Shown here: positions 43,839-53,091 of the stretch, piece by piece
How positions within the stretch are numbered: the stretch's first letter is position 1
Layout of the letters: each line of letters begins with the position of its first letter
Assembly: GCF_042683685.1 (NCBI RefSeq)
Contig: NZ_JBHUOP010000001.1
Coordinates: 1-64,000, forward strand
DNA: 64,000 nt
Source of the DNA: Timonella corticicola
Lineage (GTDB): Bacteria; Actinomycetota; Actinomycetes; Actinomycetales; Cellulomonadaceae
Direction of reading: 5' to 3'
Translations under genes and position numbers: made by a program
Notes under the pieces: generated by a model
What the model was told of the DNA's origin: nothing
The model's database searches: none
The model's input: only the letters and a program-made list of their open reading frames with translations

Positions 43839-44990
43839 CTAGACCAGAGAAAACGATACCGGGCGCTCAAGATAACGACCATAACGAATCGCCTGTCTCG
43901 CAAGGGCCTTCTCAAACGCCGCATTTGGAGCCTGGCCATCGAACAGGCTCACCAACACGGCTGAGTCTTTACTCCGGTCCTTGCGCGTCCAGGTTCCGGC
44001 GACGACACCATTGCGCACAACGTGTGCCTTGAACATGCCGTTACGGCCTGGAACGATCCGGTCGATGTCTCCGGGAACCAGTTGTGGGGACCGGTCACGG
44101 TAGCCGAGCAAAAGTTCATCGAACCCCGCGTTCAGGTGCGCACCCGGAAGTTTTGATGGCAGGGCCGCGTCCAACTGCTCGGTGGGAGCCACAAACGGCA
44201 CTGTCGAATGCGGGACCGTCACCCAGGTGAGGTCGGTAGCGAGACGCTCCAGAGAGCGTGCGACAACTGATTTCCCAAAGGTTGACCAATAGGAGATGTC
44301 CTCTGCGCTCAGCGGCCCGCGTCCGGCGATGATTCCTCGAATGATGTGGTCGTAGGTTTCGTCGACGTCGTGCGGGAACTTCAGCGCAGAGCCCTCGGAA
44401 CCGGTGTGCCAAGGAGCGAGTGAGAGCTTTTGATCGGTTCCATCAATGGCGCCCCATACAACGTCCCCGTGCATGCAGCACGTGACGATGAGGTGATAAA
44501 GCCTGCCGTCCTCAAGGGCCAGCCCTGCATGGGACCATAGTTGCCGGACCTCGGCGCGGGTCAGTCCGTCTTGGTCCCGCAGCGCTTCGATGAGAGTTTC
44601 CCGGGCGCGGTCAATCACGGCCTCTGTCAAGCCGAGATCTGCGCGGCGGCGGGTGCTGGTCTTCAGCGCGCGTGGTCCCATGAGGGACATGACGCGAACT
44701 GCCTGCTCGCGGGTGAGTACGTGCAAGGTGCCACGGAATACCCAGGTGCGAATGAGTTGTCCGCTGTTGAATAGGTCCTCAACCTGGGCTCTCGTCGCGG
44801 TATCGCTGCGCGCCGCTATAGCCCAGAGCGTGCCAGGAAGATCCTGCCCCTGCACCGCGAGCATGCGGTGCGTTTGTGCAAGGCTGTGTTCGATCCCGCT
44901 ACCACGTGGCGGACGGTGTAACCCGAGTGCACTGAGCCGTAGAGAGATGAGTTCGCGCGTGCGAAGGCGCGGCATGGAGGCAATGGTCAT
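43839..44990 (-). CDS. Winged-helix DNA-binding protein, AlkZ/HTH_42-like
   Basis: 383-aa protein of the HTH_42 superfamily, which includes DNA glycosylases AlkZ and YcaQ. A Gln-x-Gln motif in LAVQGQDLPGTLWAIAAR lies where AlkZ enzymes carry their catalytic pair. It further has LIRTWVFRGTLHVLTREQA, RAEVRQLWSH, and the C-terminal LLGYRDRSPQL then GTWTRKDRSK typical of the family. The start is at 44990 or four codons later (MPRLRTREL). A role in alkylation or crosslink repair is possible but unproven. Confidence 0.88.
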   Translation of the reverse strand: MTIASMPRLRTRELISLRLSALGLHRPPRGSGIEHSLAQTHRMLAVQGQDLPGTLWAIAARSDTATRAQVEDLFNSGQLIRTWVFRGTLHVLTREQAVRVMSLMGPRALKTSTRRRADLGLTEAVIDRARETLIEALRDQDGLTRAEVRQLWSHAGLALEDGRLYHLIVTCCMHGDVVWGAIDGTDQKLSLAPWHTGSEGSALKFPHDVDETYDHIIRGIIAGRGPLSAEDISYWSTFGKSVVARSLERLATDLTWVTVPHSTVPFVAPTEQLDAALPSKLPGAHLNAGFDELLLGYRDRSPQLVPGDIDRIVPGRNGMFKAHVVRNGVVAGTWTRKDRSKDSAVLVSLFDGQAPNAAFEKALARQAIRYGRYLERPVSFSLV

Positions 44991-45049
44991 GGCAGCACCT
45001 TACCCGTGCTGATTGGGGAGATTTGGGTATTTGGTCGGGGCGTTCTTGC

Positions 45050-45129
45050 TTGGCGACGAGCGGTCGCCTTCTCCCCGCCGCTCACGCTGGGAGGCGAGTC
45101 GGGATGTGGCTGCCGTATCGTCGTCAATC
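45050..45129. repeat. GGCGACGA-family inverted pair with structured core
   Basis: Left arm TTGGCGACGAGCGG, right arm GTATCGTCGTCAATC; the core has CTCCCCGCC facing GGGAGGCGAG. Just upstream of a 20-bp palindrome. Confidence 0.65.
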
Positions 45130-45188
45130 TGTAGGCTTTTACTTCACTGCGCAGAGATCGCTGATGCACAGTGAAGTAAAAACCTACA
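45130..45188. repeat. 20-bp inverted repeat
   Basis: TGTAGGCTTTTACTTCACTG pairs with CAGTGAAGTAAAAACCTACA (one mismatch) around 19 nt. It is adjacent to the REP-like element, an arrangement also seen at 21089-21175 and 25011-25177. Confidence 0.82.
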
Positions 45189-45224
45189 CATTCAGCGGAT
45201 TCTATCGGCTAGTGCGCATGCAAA

Positions 45225-45258
45225 AGGGCTGGCCCGTGCAACAGCACGAGCCAGCCCT
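45225..45258 (-). terminator. Terminator of the IclR regulator gene
   Basis: AGGGCTGGC/GCCAGCCCT with inner CGTGC/GCACG around AACA. On the minus strand it ends with TTTTGC, 11 nt after the regulator stop codon. Confidence 0.82.
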
Positions 45259-45268
45259 CAGCGGTAGA

Positions 45269-46003
45269 TCAGGAGTTACGCGAGTCCTCCCCTGCGCGAC
45301 GCAACACCTCGGTGAGGCGGTTGGCTGCGGCGACGACCGAGCCTGCGTGCAGGCGACCTGGCTGGCGGCTCAGACGCTCGACCGGACCGGAGATCGACAC
45401 TGCCGCGACGATGCGACCGGATGGTCCACGCACCGGGGCGGACACAGAAGCCACGCCGACCTCACGCTCCGAAACGGACTGCGCCCAACCGCGGCGGCGC
45501 ACTCCCGACAGAATGGTCGCGGTGAACTTGGCGCCCTGGAGACCGCGGTGTAGACGATCTGGTTCCTCCCACGCGAGCAGAATCTGTGCGGCGGAGCCTG
45601 CCTGCATGGTCAAAGTGGCACCCACGGGGATAGAATCACGTAAACCGACAGGACGTTCAGCGGCTGCCACGCAGATGCGTTGATCGCCTTGGCGACGATA
45701 CAGTTGGGCGGACTCGCCCGTGTGGTCTCGCAGAGCCGCGAGCACAGGGTTGGCTGCCGCGAGGAGACGGTCTTCACCAGCTGCCGTTGCCAGCTCGTTC
45801 AGGCGTGGGCCGAGGATGAAACGGCCTTGCATGTCGCGAGTGACCAGACGGTGGTGTTCGAGCGCAACCGCCAAGCGGTGCGCGGTAGGGCGCGCTAGTT
45901 GTGTAGCTGCTACCAACTGGGCGAGGGTGGCCGGCCCTGCCTCGAGAGCGCCGAGCACAGCCGCTGCTTTATCGAGTACTCCGACTCCACTTGAATTGTC
46001 CAT
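45269..46003 (-). CDS. ndgR: IclR-family regulator, NdgR/AreB/LtbR type
   Basis: 244-aa IclR regulator. The N-terminal winged helix is GVGVLDKAAAVLGALEAG then LVAATQLARPTAHRLAVALE. The effector domain holds RRRGWAQSVSEREVGVASVSAPV and VSGPVERLSRQPGRLHA, nearly diagnostic for NdgR/LtbR. In Streptomyces and Corynebacterium this regulator controls leuCD and other amino acid genes, and here it is divergent from leuCD. The start MDNSSG (complement of 46001-46003) has CAATAT 6 nt upstream. The symbol is by family; the exact regulon is inferred. Confidence 0.9.
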   Translation of the reverse strand: MDNSSGVGVLDKAAAVLGALEAGPATLAQLVAATQLARPTAHRLAVALEHHRLVTRDMQGRFILGPRLNELATAAGEDRLLAAANPVLAALRDHTGESAQLYRRQGDQRICVAAAERPVGLRDSIPVGATLTMQAGSAAQILLAWEEPDRLHRGLQGAKFTATILSGVRRRGWAQSVSEREVGVASVSAPVRGPSGRIVAAVSISGPVERLSRQPGRLHAGSVVAAANRLTEVLRRAGEDSRNS

Positions 46004-46060
46004 AGAATGATATTGCAATCTCAAGGCGCGAGAATGCAAGTAGACTCTCCGTTTAGAGCC
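46004..46060. promoter_or_regulatory. Divergent ndgR/leuC control region
   Basis: The 110 bp between the divergent starts contains ATTGCAATCTCAAGG and, opposed, CGAGAATGCAA, which form an imperfect dyad with TTGCA half-sites. TAGACT (46038-46043) could be the leuC -10. This is where NdgR/LtbR would be expected to bind. No leader peptide was found upstream of leuC. Confidence 0.45.
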
Positions 46061-46113
46061 CCCAAAAAACTCCGCAACCCCAAAGTTCGACGCGGACGAG
46101 AGAGGAAGAAATC

Positions 46114-47541
46114 ATGGCCGGCACCTTGGCTGAGAAAGTATGGGATGCACACCTCGTGCGCCGTGGCACGAATGGTGAGCCCGACCTGCTCTACATCGAC
46201 CTACACCTTGTTCACGAGGTTACGAGCCCGCAGGCTTTCGAGGGCCTGCGCCTTGCAGGACGCCCCGTTCGCCGCCCTGACCTCACGATTGCCACCGAAG
46301 ACCACAACACTCCGACGCTCAACATTGACCGTCCGATCGCCGATCTGACCTCGCGCACGCAGATCGACACCCTGCGCAACAACGCCAAGGAATTCGGTGT
46401 TCGCATCCACTCGCTCGGCGATGCAGACCAGGGAATCGTTCACGTTGTCGGTCCGCAACTCGGTCTGACCATGCCCGGCCTGACGGTTGTGTGTGGTGAT
46501 TCTCACACTTCGACGCACGGTGCCTTCGGGGCCCTCGCATTTGGTATCGGAACCTCTGAGGTAGAGCATGTGCTTGCCACCCAGACCCTTCCGCTGCAGC
46601 CATTCAAGACCATGGCCATCAACATCAACGGTGAACTCCCTGAGGGATCGACCGCGAAGGACATCATCCTCGCGATCATCGCGAAGATCGGAACCGGTGG
46701 TGGACAGGGCTACGTCCTCGAATACCGCGGTGAGGCGATCCGCAACCTGTCGATGGAAGGTCGCATGACCATCTGCAACATGTCGATCGAAGCAGGTGCG
46801 CGCGCAGGAATGATCGCGCCAGACCAGACCACTTTCGACTACATCAAGGGCCGCCCACACGCGCCAGAGGGTGCCGACTGGGATGCAGCTGTTGAGTACT
46901 GGAAGACCCTCAAGACCGACGACGACGCAGTGTTCGACGTAGAGGTCAACCTCGAGGCCAAGGACATCGAGCCATTCGTCACCTGGGGAACCAACCCGGG
47001 ACAGGGCCTGCCACTGTCCGCAAACGTGCCAAACCCAGCCGACATCGCAGATGAGACCGACCGCGTTGCCGCTGAACGTGCACTCGAGTACATGGGACTC
47101 GAAGCCGGCATGCCACTGCGCGACATCAAGGTTGACACGGTGTTCATCGGTTCATGCACCAACGGACGCATCGAGGACCTCCGCGCCGTCGTAGACGTCA
47201 TCAAGGGCCAAAAGAAGCACGATGATGTTCGCGTCATGGTTGTGCCAGGCTCCGCTCGCGTTCGCCTCCAAGCCGAGCAGGAAGGTCTCGACCAGGTGTT
47301 CAAGGACTTCGGTGCCGAATGGCGTAACGCCGGATGCTCCATGTGCCTTGGCATGAACCCAGACCAGCTCAAGCCAGGCGAGCGTGCGGCATCAACCTCG
47401 AACCGTAACTTCGAAGGCCGTCAGGGCAAGGGCGGACGCACTCACCTCGTGTCCCCACTCGTTGCGGCGGCAACCGCGATCCGCGGAACCCTGTCCTCGC
47501 CAGCAGACCTCGCAAGCGACGCTGAGCTCGCACACGCCTGA
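46114..47541 (+). CDS. leuC: 3-isopropylmalate dehydratase large subunit
   Basis: 475-aa [4Fe-4S] aconitase-family enzyme that isomerises 2-isopropylmalate to 3-isopropylmalate. Cluster cysteines are in FIGSCTNGRIEDL and in AGCSMCLGMNPD; substrate motifs include VVCGDSHTSTHGAFGALAFGIGTSEVEHVLATQ. ATG with AGAGAGGAAG upstream. It is divergent from the IclR regulator and followed by leuD after 29 nt. Confidence 0.97.
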   Translation: MAGTLAEKVWDAHLVRRGTNGEPDLLYIDLHLVHEVTSPQAFEGLRLAGRPVRRPDLTIATEDHNTPTLNIDRPIADLTSRTQIDTLRNNAKEFGVRIHSLGDADQGIVHVVGPQLGLTMPGLTVVCGDSHTSTHGAFGALAFGIGTSEVEHVLATQTLPLQPFKTMAININGELPEGSTAKDIILAIIAKIGTGGGQGYVLEYRGEAIRNLSMEGRMTICNMSIEAGARAGMIAPDQTTFDYIKGRPHAPEGADWDAAVEYWKTLKTDDDAVFDVEVNLEAKDIEPFVTWGTNPGQGLPLSANVPNPADIADETDRVAAERALEYMGLEAGMPLRDIKVDTVFIGSCTNGRIEDLRAVVDVIKGQKKHDDVRVMVVPGSARVRLQAEQEGLDQVFKDFGAEWRNAGCSMCLGMNPDQLKPGERAASTSNRNFEGRQGKGGRTHLVSPLVAAATAIRGTLSSPADLASDAELAHA

Positions 47542-47570
47542 TAGCCGATCCGGAAAGAGAAACAAGAATC

Positions 47571-48224
47571 ATGGAAAAGTTCATCAAGCACACCGGTATC
47601 GGCGTCCCACTGCGTCGTTCGAACGTGGACACCGACCAGATCATCCCAGCCGTCTACCTCAAGCGAGTCACCCGTACGGGGTTTGAGGACGCACTGTTCT
47701 CCGCATGGCGCAACGACCCTGAGTTCGTGCTGAACCAGGATGCCTACCGCAGCGGCTCGGTCCTCGTGGCAGGCCCCGACTTCGGAACCGGTTCTTCCCG
47801 TGAACACGCGGTGTGGGCGCTCAAGGACTACGGTTTCCGCGTCGTCCTGTCTGCTCGCTTCGCAGACATCTTCCGCGGCAACTCGGGCAAGCAGGGTCTC
47901 GTGGCGGGTATCTGCGCGCAGGAGGACATCGAACTGCTGTGGAAGATCATCGAGACCAACCCCGGCACCGAGATCACCGTGGACCTGGAGAACCGCACTG
48001 CAACCGCAGGTGATGTCACCGTTCAGTTCCAGATCGACGACTACACCCGCTGGCGGCTCATGGAAGGCCTGGACGACATCGGCCTGACCCTCCAGAACGA
48101 GGCTGACATCGCCGAGTTCGAGGAGAGCCGTGCATCGTGGCGCCCCAAGACACTCCCAGCGAAGCACGAGCCGAAGTTCCACGTCGAGGCTGCACGCCCG
48201 GTTGACGAGGAAGCCAACGCGTAG
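47571..48224 (+). CDS. leuD: 3-isopropylmalate dehydratase small subunit
   Basis: 217-aa swivelling-domain partner of LeuC. GVPLRRSNVDTDQIIPAVYLKR and GPDFGTGSSREHAVWALKDYGFRVVLSARFADIF are diagnostic. ATG with GAAAGAG upstream; 29 nt after leuC. A strong terminator follows the gene. Confidence 0.97.
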   Translation: MEKFIKHTGIGVPLRRSNVDTDQIIPAVYLKRVTRTGFEDALFSAWRNDPEFVLNQDAYRSGSVLVAGPDFGTGSSREHAVWALKDYGFRVVLSARFADIFRGNSGKQGLVAGICAQEDIELLWKIIETNPGTEITVDLENRTATAGDVTVQFQIDDYTRWRLMEGLDDIGLTLQNEADIAEFEESRASWRPKTLPAKHEPKFHVEAARPVDEEANA

Positions 48225-48246
48225 GTCGCCTTAACGCTGAATATAG

Positions 48247-48297
48247 AGCGCGGCCCCTCACCCTCCCTGTGGCGGGGAGTGAGGGGCCGCGCTTTGC
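48247..48297 (+). terminator. Terminator after leuD
   Basis: AGCGCGGCCCCTCA with TGAGGGGCCGCGCT, plus an inner CCTCCC/GGGGAG pairing, followed by TTTGCTG. It lies between convergent leuD and the methyltransferase gene. Confidence 0.82.
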
Positions 48298-48310
48298 TGT
48301 GTCCTGGGCG

Positions 48311-49144
48311 TTAGGCGCGGGCTGAGCGCTGCCGCAGCGCCTCATACATGAGCAACGTTGCGGCGTTACCGGCGTTCAACGAACTGGCAGACCCCGTCAT
48401 GGGGATCGACAGGGTCACGTCCGCTGCTTCCCGCCAGGCCTTGGACAGTCCAGAGGTCTCGTTTCCCACGAGCAGCAGCACGGGCACAGTAAAGTCGAAG
48501 TCCCACACATCGGTGTCACCGTGTTCATCCGTCGCGGCAACGACGATGGGAACACCTGCCGCACGCTGTTGCTCCACCCAGGTGCTCACGACCTCCTGGG
48601 AGTTCTCCCGGACCACCGGGAGGGAAAAGAGCGAACCGGTCGTGGCCCGCACCGCCTTTGGGTCGTAAGGGTCTGCCGCATGCCCGGTCACTATCAGGCC
48701 GTTGGCTCCCAGGGCGTCTGCTGAACGCACGATGGTCCCGATGTTCCCAGGCTGTGTGGGGCGGTCGAACACCACGCCGAGGAAGTCCTGAGGCACGGGG
48801 ATGCGAGATAGGTCGTCCGCGGGGAGCGATACCAGGGCGATCGCCTCGGTCGAACCATCCTCCTTGCCGCTGAGCTCGTTCATGAGCTCCGATGTCATCG
48901 CGATCTTGTCGCACTCAATCTGGGTGATGTCATGGGCCCACTCGGACAGTTTGCGGTCAGATGGATAGATCAGGGTCGTGATGTCCCACCCGTGTTCGAG
49001 CGCCATGTTGATGGGGCGGACACCCTGCACCACGAACTCACCTGCTCGAGTGCGCTTGTTCCGGTTGGTCAGAAGCGCCTCGATTTGCTGGTATCGGGCG
49101 TTCTTTACCGAAATCTTCAACAGGCCCAATTGGGGCTCCCTCAC
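48311..49144 (-). CDS. TrmH/SpoU-family RNA 2'-O-methyltransferase
   Basis: 277-aa SPOUT methyltransferase. The N-terminal substrate-binding part (KNARYQQIEALLTNRNKRTRAGEFVVQGVRPINMALEHG) precedes the catalytic domain with FDRPTQPGNIGTIVRSADALG, then VGNETSGLSKAWREAAD and IPMTGSASSLNAGNAATLLMYE, the three SAM-knot motifs. Cytoplasmic; modifies rRNA or tRNA ribose. GTG 49144 is used; a TTG 24 nt downstream is an alternative. The target nucleotide is unknown. Confidence 0.9.
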   Translation of the reverse strand: MREPQLGLLKISVKNARYQQIEALLTNRNKRTRAGEFVVQGVRPINMALEHGWDITTLIYPSDRKLSEWAHDITQIECDKIAMTSELMNELSGKEDGSTEAIALVSLPADDLSRIPVPQDFLGVVFDRPTQPGNIGTIVRSADALGANGLIVTGHAADPYDPKAVRATTGSLFSLPVVRENSQEVVSTWVEQQRAAGVPIVVAATDEHGDTDVWDFDFTVPVLLLVGNETSGLSKAWREAADVTLSIPMTGSASSLNAGNAATLLMYEALRQRSARA

Positions 49145-49495
49145 ATGCTTGTTTGGTTACGAACTTTCTTACGTTGCGCTCCGGTAGGGGTGCGCTCCGC
49201 GAGACCCCTCCGCTCCGCTGCACTACTTTGTCCGTAACAAATGGTGGCGGTATGCAGACTCCACTCTATCGGTCGCCATGATCCGCTGAGGTCCAACCGA
49301 TGAATGGGCTGGAATCACCACCCTCGCCAAACCGGTCATTTTCGGCTCAATCGAGGGTTTAGACTGGTGGAAGTTTGCAGCGAAGTGGGGTCGCGCGGAA
49401 TGCGTGGCCCCACTTTTGTGTTGATTCAGCGAAGGCTCGATCATCACACCGATTCGAGTTAGGTAATCAGCCCAGAGATAGGCGACGATTAAGAC
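49145..49495. other. Interval upstream of murA with a terminator-like hairpin
   Basis: No gene is evident. A TAGACT box (about 49360-49365) is followed by a hairpin AAGTGGGG/CCCCACTT (49383-49417) with TTTTGTGTTG after it. This could give a short prematurely terminated transcript upstream of murA. A weaker GACGAT box (49484-49489) ends 6 nt before the murA ATG. Confidence 0.45.
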
Positions 49496-50812
49496 ATGGC
49501 AGATTTGATTTACGTCGACGGCGGGTCCCCGCTCAACGGTACGATCACCGTTCGCGGCGCTAAGAACTTCGTTTCCAAGGCAATGGTGGCGGCACTCCTC
49601 GGAGAGACAGCATCCGAATTGCGCAACGTCCCAGACATTCGCGACGTTCAAGTGGTCTCGGGGCTGCTCGAACTGCATGGCGTCAAGGTCGACTACGACA
49701 TCAAAGCTGGCATCCTCAAACTCGATCCAAGCAACGTCGAATCCGCTCACGTCGCGGATATCGACGCTCACGCTGGTGCGAGCCGCATCCCGATCCTGTT
49801 CTGTGGTCCGTTGCTGCACCGTTTGGGTGAAGCGTTTATCCCTGACCTTGGCGGCTGCCGTATCGGGGATCGTCCCATCGATTTCCACCTCAACATCCTG
49901 CGCCAGTTCGGCGCCGTTGTGGACAAGCAGGCGAACGGCATCGTCCTCGCCGCGCCCAATGGGCTCAAAGGCGCAAAGATCGAGCTCCCTTACCCATCAG
50001 TCGGCGCCACCGAGCAGTTGCTCATGACCGCCGTTCGTGCCGAAGGCATCACGGAGCTCTCCAACGCAGCGGTTGAACCGGAAATCCTCGACCTCATCAA
50101 CGTGCTCCAGAAGATGGGCGCAATCATTACGGTGCGTACCGACCGCGTCATCCGCATCGAGGGTGTTCCAACCCTCAAGGGTTACTCGCACACCGCACTG
50201 TCGGACCGTATCGAGGCAGCCTCGTGGGCTTCCGCCGCACTCGCGACCAAGGGCGACATCTTCGTTGAGGGCGCATCCCAGCCTGAGATGACCGCATTCC
50301 TGAACACCTTCCGCAAGGTGGGCGGCGAGTTCGAGATCAAGGATCACGGCATCCGCTTCTATCACCCTGGCGGTGAACTCAACTCGATTGTGCTGGAAAC
50401 GGATGTTCACCCAGGCTTCATGACCGATTGGCAGCAGCCTCTCGTGGTCGCTCTGACACAGGCAAACGGCCTGTCCATCGTCCACGAGACCGTGTACGAG
50501 AATCGGTTCGGATTCACCGAGGCACTCAATGGCATGGGAGCCCAGATCCAGGTGTACAAGGAATGCCTGGGCGGAACCGAATGCCGCTTTGGGCAGCGTA
50601 ATTTCCACCACTCCGCAGTGATCGCGGGTCCAACCCCGCTCAAGGCCGCCGACATCGAGGTTCCTGACCTGCGTGGTGGATTCTCCCACCTCATTGCTGC
50701 GCTCGCGGCAGAGGGACGGTCCTCGGTGAAGGGAATCCAGTTGATCGACCGGGGTTACGAGAACTTCATGGGCAAACTTGAAGCGCTCGGCGCGAAGTTC
50801 GAGATGGCTTAA
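49496..50812 (+). CDS. murA: UDP-N-acetylglucosamine 1-carboxyvinyltransferase
   Basis: 438-aa enzyme that transfers enolpyruvate to UDP-GlcNAc, the first committed step of peptidoglycan synthesis. Lys23 in VRGAKN and Cys121 in LGGCRIGDRPIDFH are the catalytic residues; DLRGGFSHLIAALAAEG closes the active site. Cys121 (rather than the Asp found in mycobacteria) predicts covalent fosfomycin binding. ATG with no Shine-Dalgarno but GACGAT 6 nt upstream. It starts a conserved murA-plsC-gpsA-ddl order. Confidence 0.96.
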   Translation: MADLIYVDGGSPLNGTITVRGAKNFVSKAMVAALLGETASELRNVPDIRDVQVVSGLLELHGVKVDYDIKAGILKLDPSNVESAHVADIDAHAGASRIPILFCGPLLHRLGEAFIPDLGGCRIGDRPIDFHLNILRQFGAVVDKQANGIVLAAPNGLKGAKIELPYPSVGATEQLLMTAVRAEGITELSNAAVEPEILDLINVLQKMGAIITVRTDRVIRIEGVPTLKGYSHTALSDRIEAASWASAALATKGDIFVEGASQPEMTAFLNTFRKVGGEFEIKDHGIRFYHPGGELNSIVLETDVHPGFMTDWQQPLVVALTQANGLSIVHETVYENRFGFTEALNGMGAQIQVYKECLGGTECRFGQRNFHHSAVIAGPTPLKAADIEVPDLRGGFSHLIAALAAEGRSSVKGIQLIDRGYENFMGKLEALGAKFEMA

Positions 50813-51021
50813 TTCTCGATGTGCGTCCGCCGCGGGTGGGATGTAGCCCACTCGCGGCGAGGTTGGCTGCTTGCCTGGCGACGAGTTGGCGGCGTCCAGA
50901 CCTGTGGCTTCTGTTCGCTTGTTCCGCGGTCGATTCCTCAATGAGGGTGGGGAAACCCAGTCGGCGCATCACAGTGTGTATCGTCGGTGAGCGGCGACCT
51001 GTTCTGCGGTAGTCTAATCCG

Positions 51022-51777
51022 GTGAACAATCCCGCTGAAACACCCCGCGCACTCAGCGCCACCAACCCCAAGACCGGTAAGACTGGCCTGTACCGGGTTG
51101 CCGGAGTGATCGTGCGCCCAGTGATGCGCGCCGTTGGAAACTATCGATGGACCGGCCTGGAGAACCTGCCGTACGACCGAGGGTTCATCGTTGCCTCAAA
51201 CCACGCCAGTCCAATCGACCCGTTGACGCTCGCGCACTACCTGTTCAACGCTGACCGTCCGGCCCGCTTCATGGCCAAGGAATCCCTGTTCCGGGTGCCT
51301 GTGCTCGGGTACTTCATGCGTAACCTACGCATGATTCCGGTGTTTCGTGGTACCTCGCGTGCAGGAGAGAGCATCCAGATCGCGGATCAACTTCTCAAGG
51401 AGGGCTACTGTGTTGGCGTTTACCCGGAGGGCACGCTGACCAAGGACCCCGATGGCTGGCCGATGCAGGGCCGCACAGGTGTGGCACGCCTGGCACTCGC
51501 CACCCAGGCTCCCGTTATCCCGGTAGGGCAGTGGGGGCAACTTGGTTTGTGGCCACGCGGTAAGAAGTTCTTCACGTTGTTCCCGCGTCAGACCGTGTCT
51601 GTCCATGCGGGTCAGCCGGTGGACCTCTCAGACCTGTACGACAAGGAACCTGATGCTGCGGTCCTACGCGAGGCAACGGACCGCATCATGCGGGCAATCA
51701 CCGACATCGTTGCTGAGGCTCGCGGGGAGACGCCACCTGCTGAGTTCTTTAACCCGCGTGCAACGAAGAGTGAATGA
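51022..51777 (+). CDS. plsC: 1-acyl-sn-glycerol-3-phosphate acyltransferase
   Basis: 251-aa membrane-associated lysophosphatidate acyltransferase. The HX4D motif is NHASPID (His61, Asp66), with YPEGTLTKDPDG and RFMAKESLFRVPVLGYFMR as further family blocks. GTG 51022 is the start; TAGTCT (51010-51015) ends 6 nt before it, consistent with a leaderless mRNA. gpsA follows after 6 nt, so the two enzymes of early phospholipid synthesis form an operon. Confidence 0.94.
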   Translation: MNNPAETPRALSATNPKTGKTGLYRVAGVIVRPVMRAVGNYRWTGLENLPYDRGFIVASNHASPIDPLTLAHYLFNADRPARFMAKESLFRVPVLGYFMRNLRMIPVFRGTSRAGESIQIADQLLKEGYCVGVYPEGTLTKDPDGWPMQGRTGVARLALATQAPVIPVGQWGQLGLWPRGKKFFTLFPRQTVSVHAGQPVDLSDLYDKEPDAAVLREATDRIMRAITDIVAEARGETPPAEFFNPRATKSE

Positions 51778-51783
51778 GAGTCT

Positions 51784-52803
51784 ATGAAGACCGTAGTTTT
51801 GGGCATGGGTGCCTGGGGTACCACCTTCGCACAGGTCTTGGCGGATGCCGGCAATGCCGTGGTTGTCTGGGGCCGTGATTCGGACACCGCGCGGGAGATC
51901 ACCCAGGAACACACGAACTCCAAGCGGTTGAAGGGCGTGACCCTATCGCCACTCATCACGGCTACCACTGACGCCGAGGAGGCGCTTACCGGCGCCGAGA
52001 TCGTTGTCGTGGCGGTGCCCTCCCAGAGCGCCCGGACGATTCTGGCGCCACTCGCCCCAGCGGTACCCCGGGACTCGATCGTGGTGTCCCTCATGAAGGG
52101 TGTCGAACTCGACACGGATCTGCGTATGAGTCAGGTGCTGTGCGAGGTCTTGGACATCCCACTGGAACGCGTGGTGGTGGTCTCGGGACCGAACCTGGCA
52201 GCAGAGATCGCTGCCAAGCAGCCGACCGCAACGGTTGTCTCCGGTATTGATGAGGCAAACACCCAGACTGTTGCCCAGGCCTGCTCGAACCCGTACTTCC
52301 GTCCCTATACCAATGCCGATCTGGTGGGCGTCGAACTGTGCGGAGCGGTCAAGAACGTGATCGCGGTGGCTGTTGGCATGGCTCAGGGGAAGGGCTTCGG
52401 CCACAACACCACGGCTACGATCATCACCCGTGGGTTGGCTGAGATCACGCGGCTTGGACTGAAACTCGGTGCTGATCCCGCAACGTTCCCGGGACTCGCT
52501 GGCATGGGGGACCTCATGGCGACGTGTGCCTCACCGCTGTCCCGTAACAACACGCTCGGGCAGCACATCGGTCGCGGGCTTACCCTTGACGAGGCAATCT
52601 CCGTGACCGGAGGTACCGCGGAGGGTGCGAAATCGTGCCGGTCCGTGTCGGAACTGGGTGTCGCAACCGGTGTGGACATGCCGATCACGAACGCAGTGGT
52701 GGCAGTGCTCCACAAGGGGTTGCCTGTGGACGACATGACACGAGAACTCCTGTCGAGACCGAAGAAATCGGAGATTGGCGGGAACGTCATCGAGAATCTG
52801 TGA
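51784..52803 (+). CDS. gpsA: Glycerol-3-phosphate dehydrogenase [NAD(P)+]
   Basis: 339-aa cytoplasmic enzyme that reduces dihydroxyacetone phosphate to sn-glycerol-3-phosphate. The Rossmann motif GMGAWGTTFAQVLADAG is at the N-terminus; the catalytic Lys lies in LCGAVKNVIAVAVGMAQG, with RGLAEITRLG and GLAGMGDLMATC as family signatures. ATG 6 nt after plsC with AGAGTC. Followed by a strong terminator. Confidence 0.96.
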   Translation: MKTVVLGMGAWGTTFAQVLADAGNAVVVWGRDSDTAREITQEHTNSKRLKGVTLSPLITATTDAEEALTGAEIVVVAVPSQSARTILAPLAPAVPRDSIVVSLMKGVELDTDLRMSQVLCEVLDIPLERVVVVSGPNLAAEIAAKQPTATVVSGIDEANTQTVAQACSNPYFRPYTNADLVGVELCGAVKNVIAVAVGMAQGKGFGHNTTATIITRGLAEITRLGLKLGADPATFPGLAGMGDLMATCASPLSRNNTLGQHIGRGLTLDEAISVTGGTAEGAKSCRSVSELGVATGVDMPITNAVVAVLHKGLPVDDMTRELLSRPKKSEIGGNVIENL

Positions 52804-52822
52804 CCTCGCGTCTCATAGTCAT

Positions 52823-52866
52823 GGGCTGTGCCCTGCTGGAATTCCAGCAGGGCACAGCCCGTTTTG
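52823..52866 (+). terminator. Terminator after gpsA
   Basis: A 17-bp perfect stem (GGGCTGTGCCCTGCTGG with its complement) around AATT, followed by GTTTTG. Confidence 0.9.
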
Positions 52867-52872
52867 TATTGG

Positions 52873-52891
52873 CTGATTGCCGACGAACCGG
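52873..52891. repeat. GGCGACGA-family repeat arm (near consensus)
   Basis: CTGATTGCCGACGAACCGG directly after the gpsA terminator. Confidence 0.6.
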
Positions 52892-53091
52892 TTCAGTTAG
52901 TCAGGCCTCTCGTGCTCCAGTACGCTCCGGTTTGGGTCTGAACCCCGTCAATAAGAGTGCGTATTAGGTTCTCCGGAACGGCGGGGTGGGGCAGTGGCGA
53001 AACGGTTTTACCTCACCTATTGCCCTGTGTCCCACGAGATTCGTAGACAACGGAAAATCCGTTAGGGTGCAACGATATCGCGAGGAGAAAA

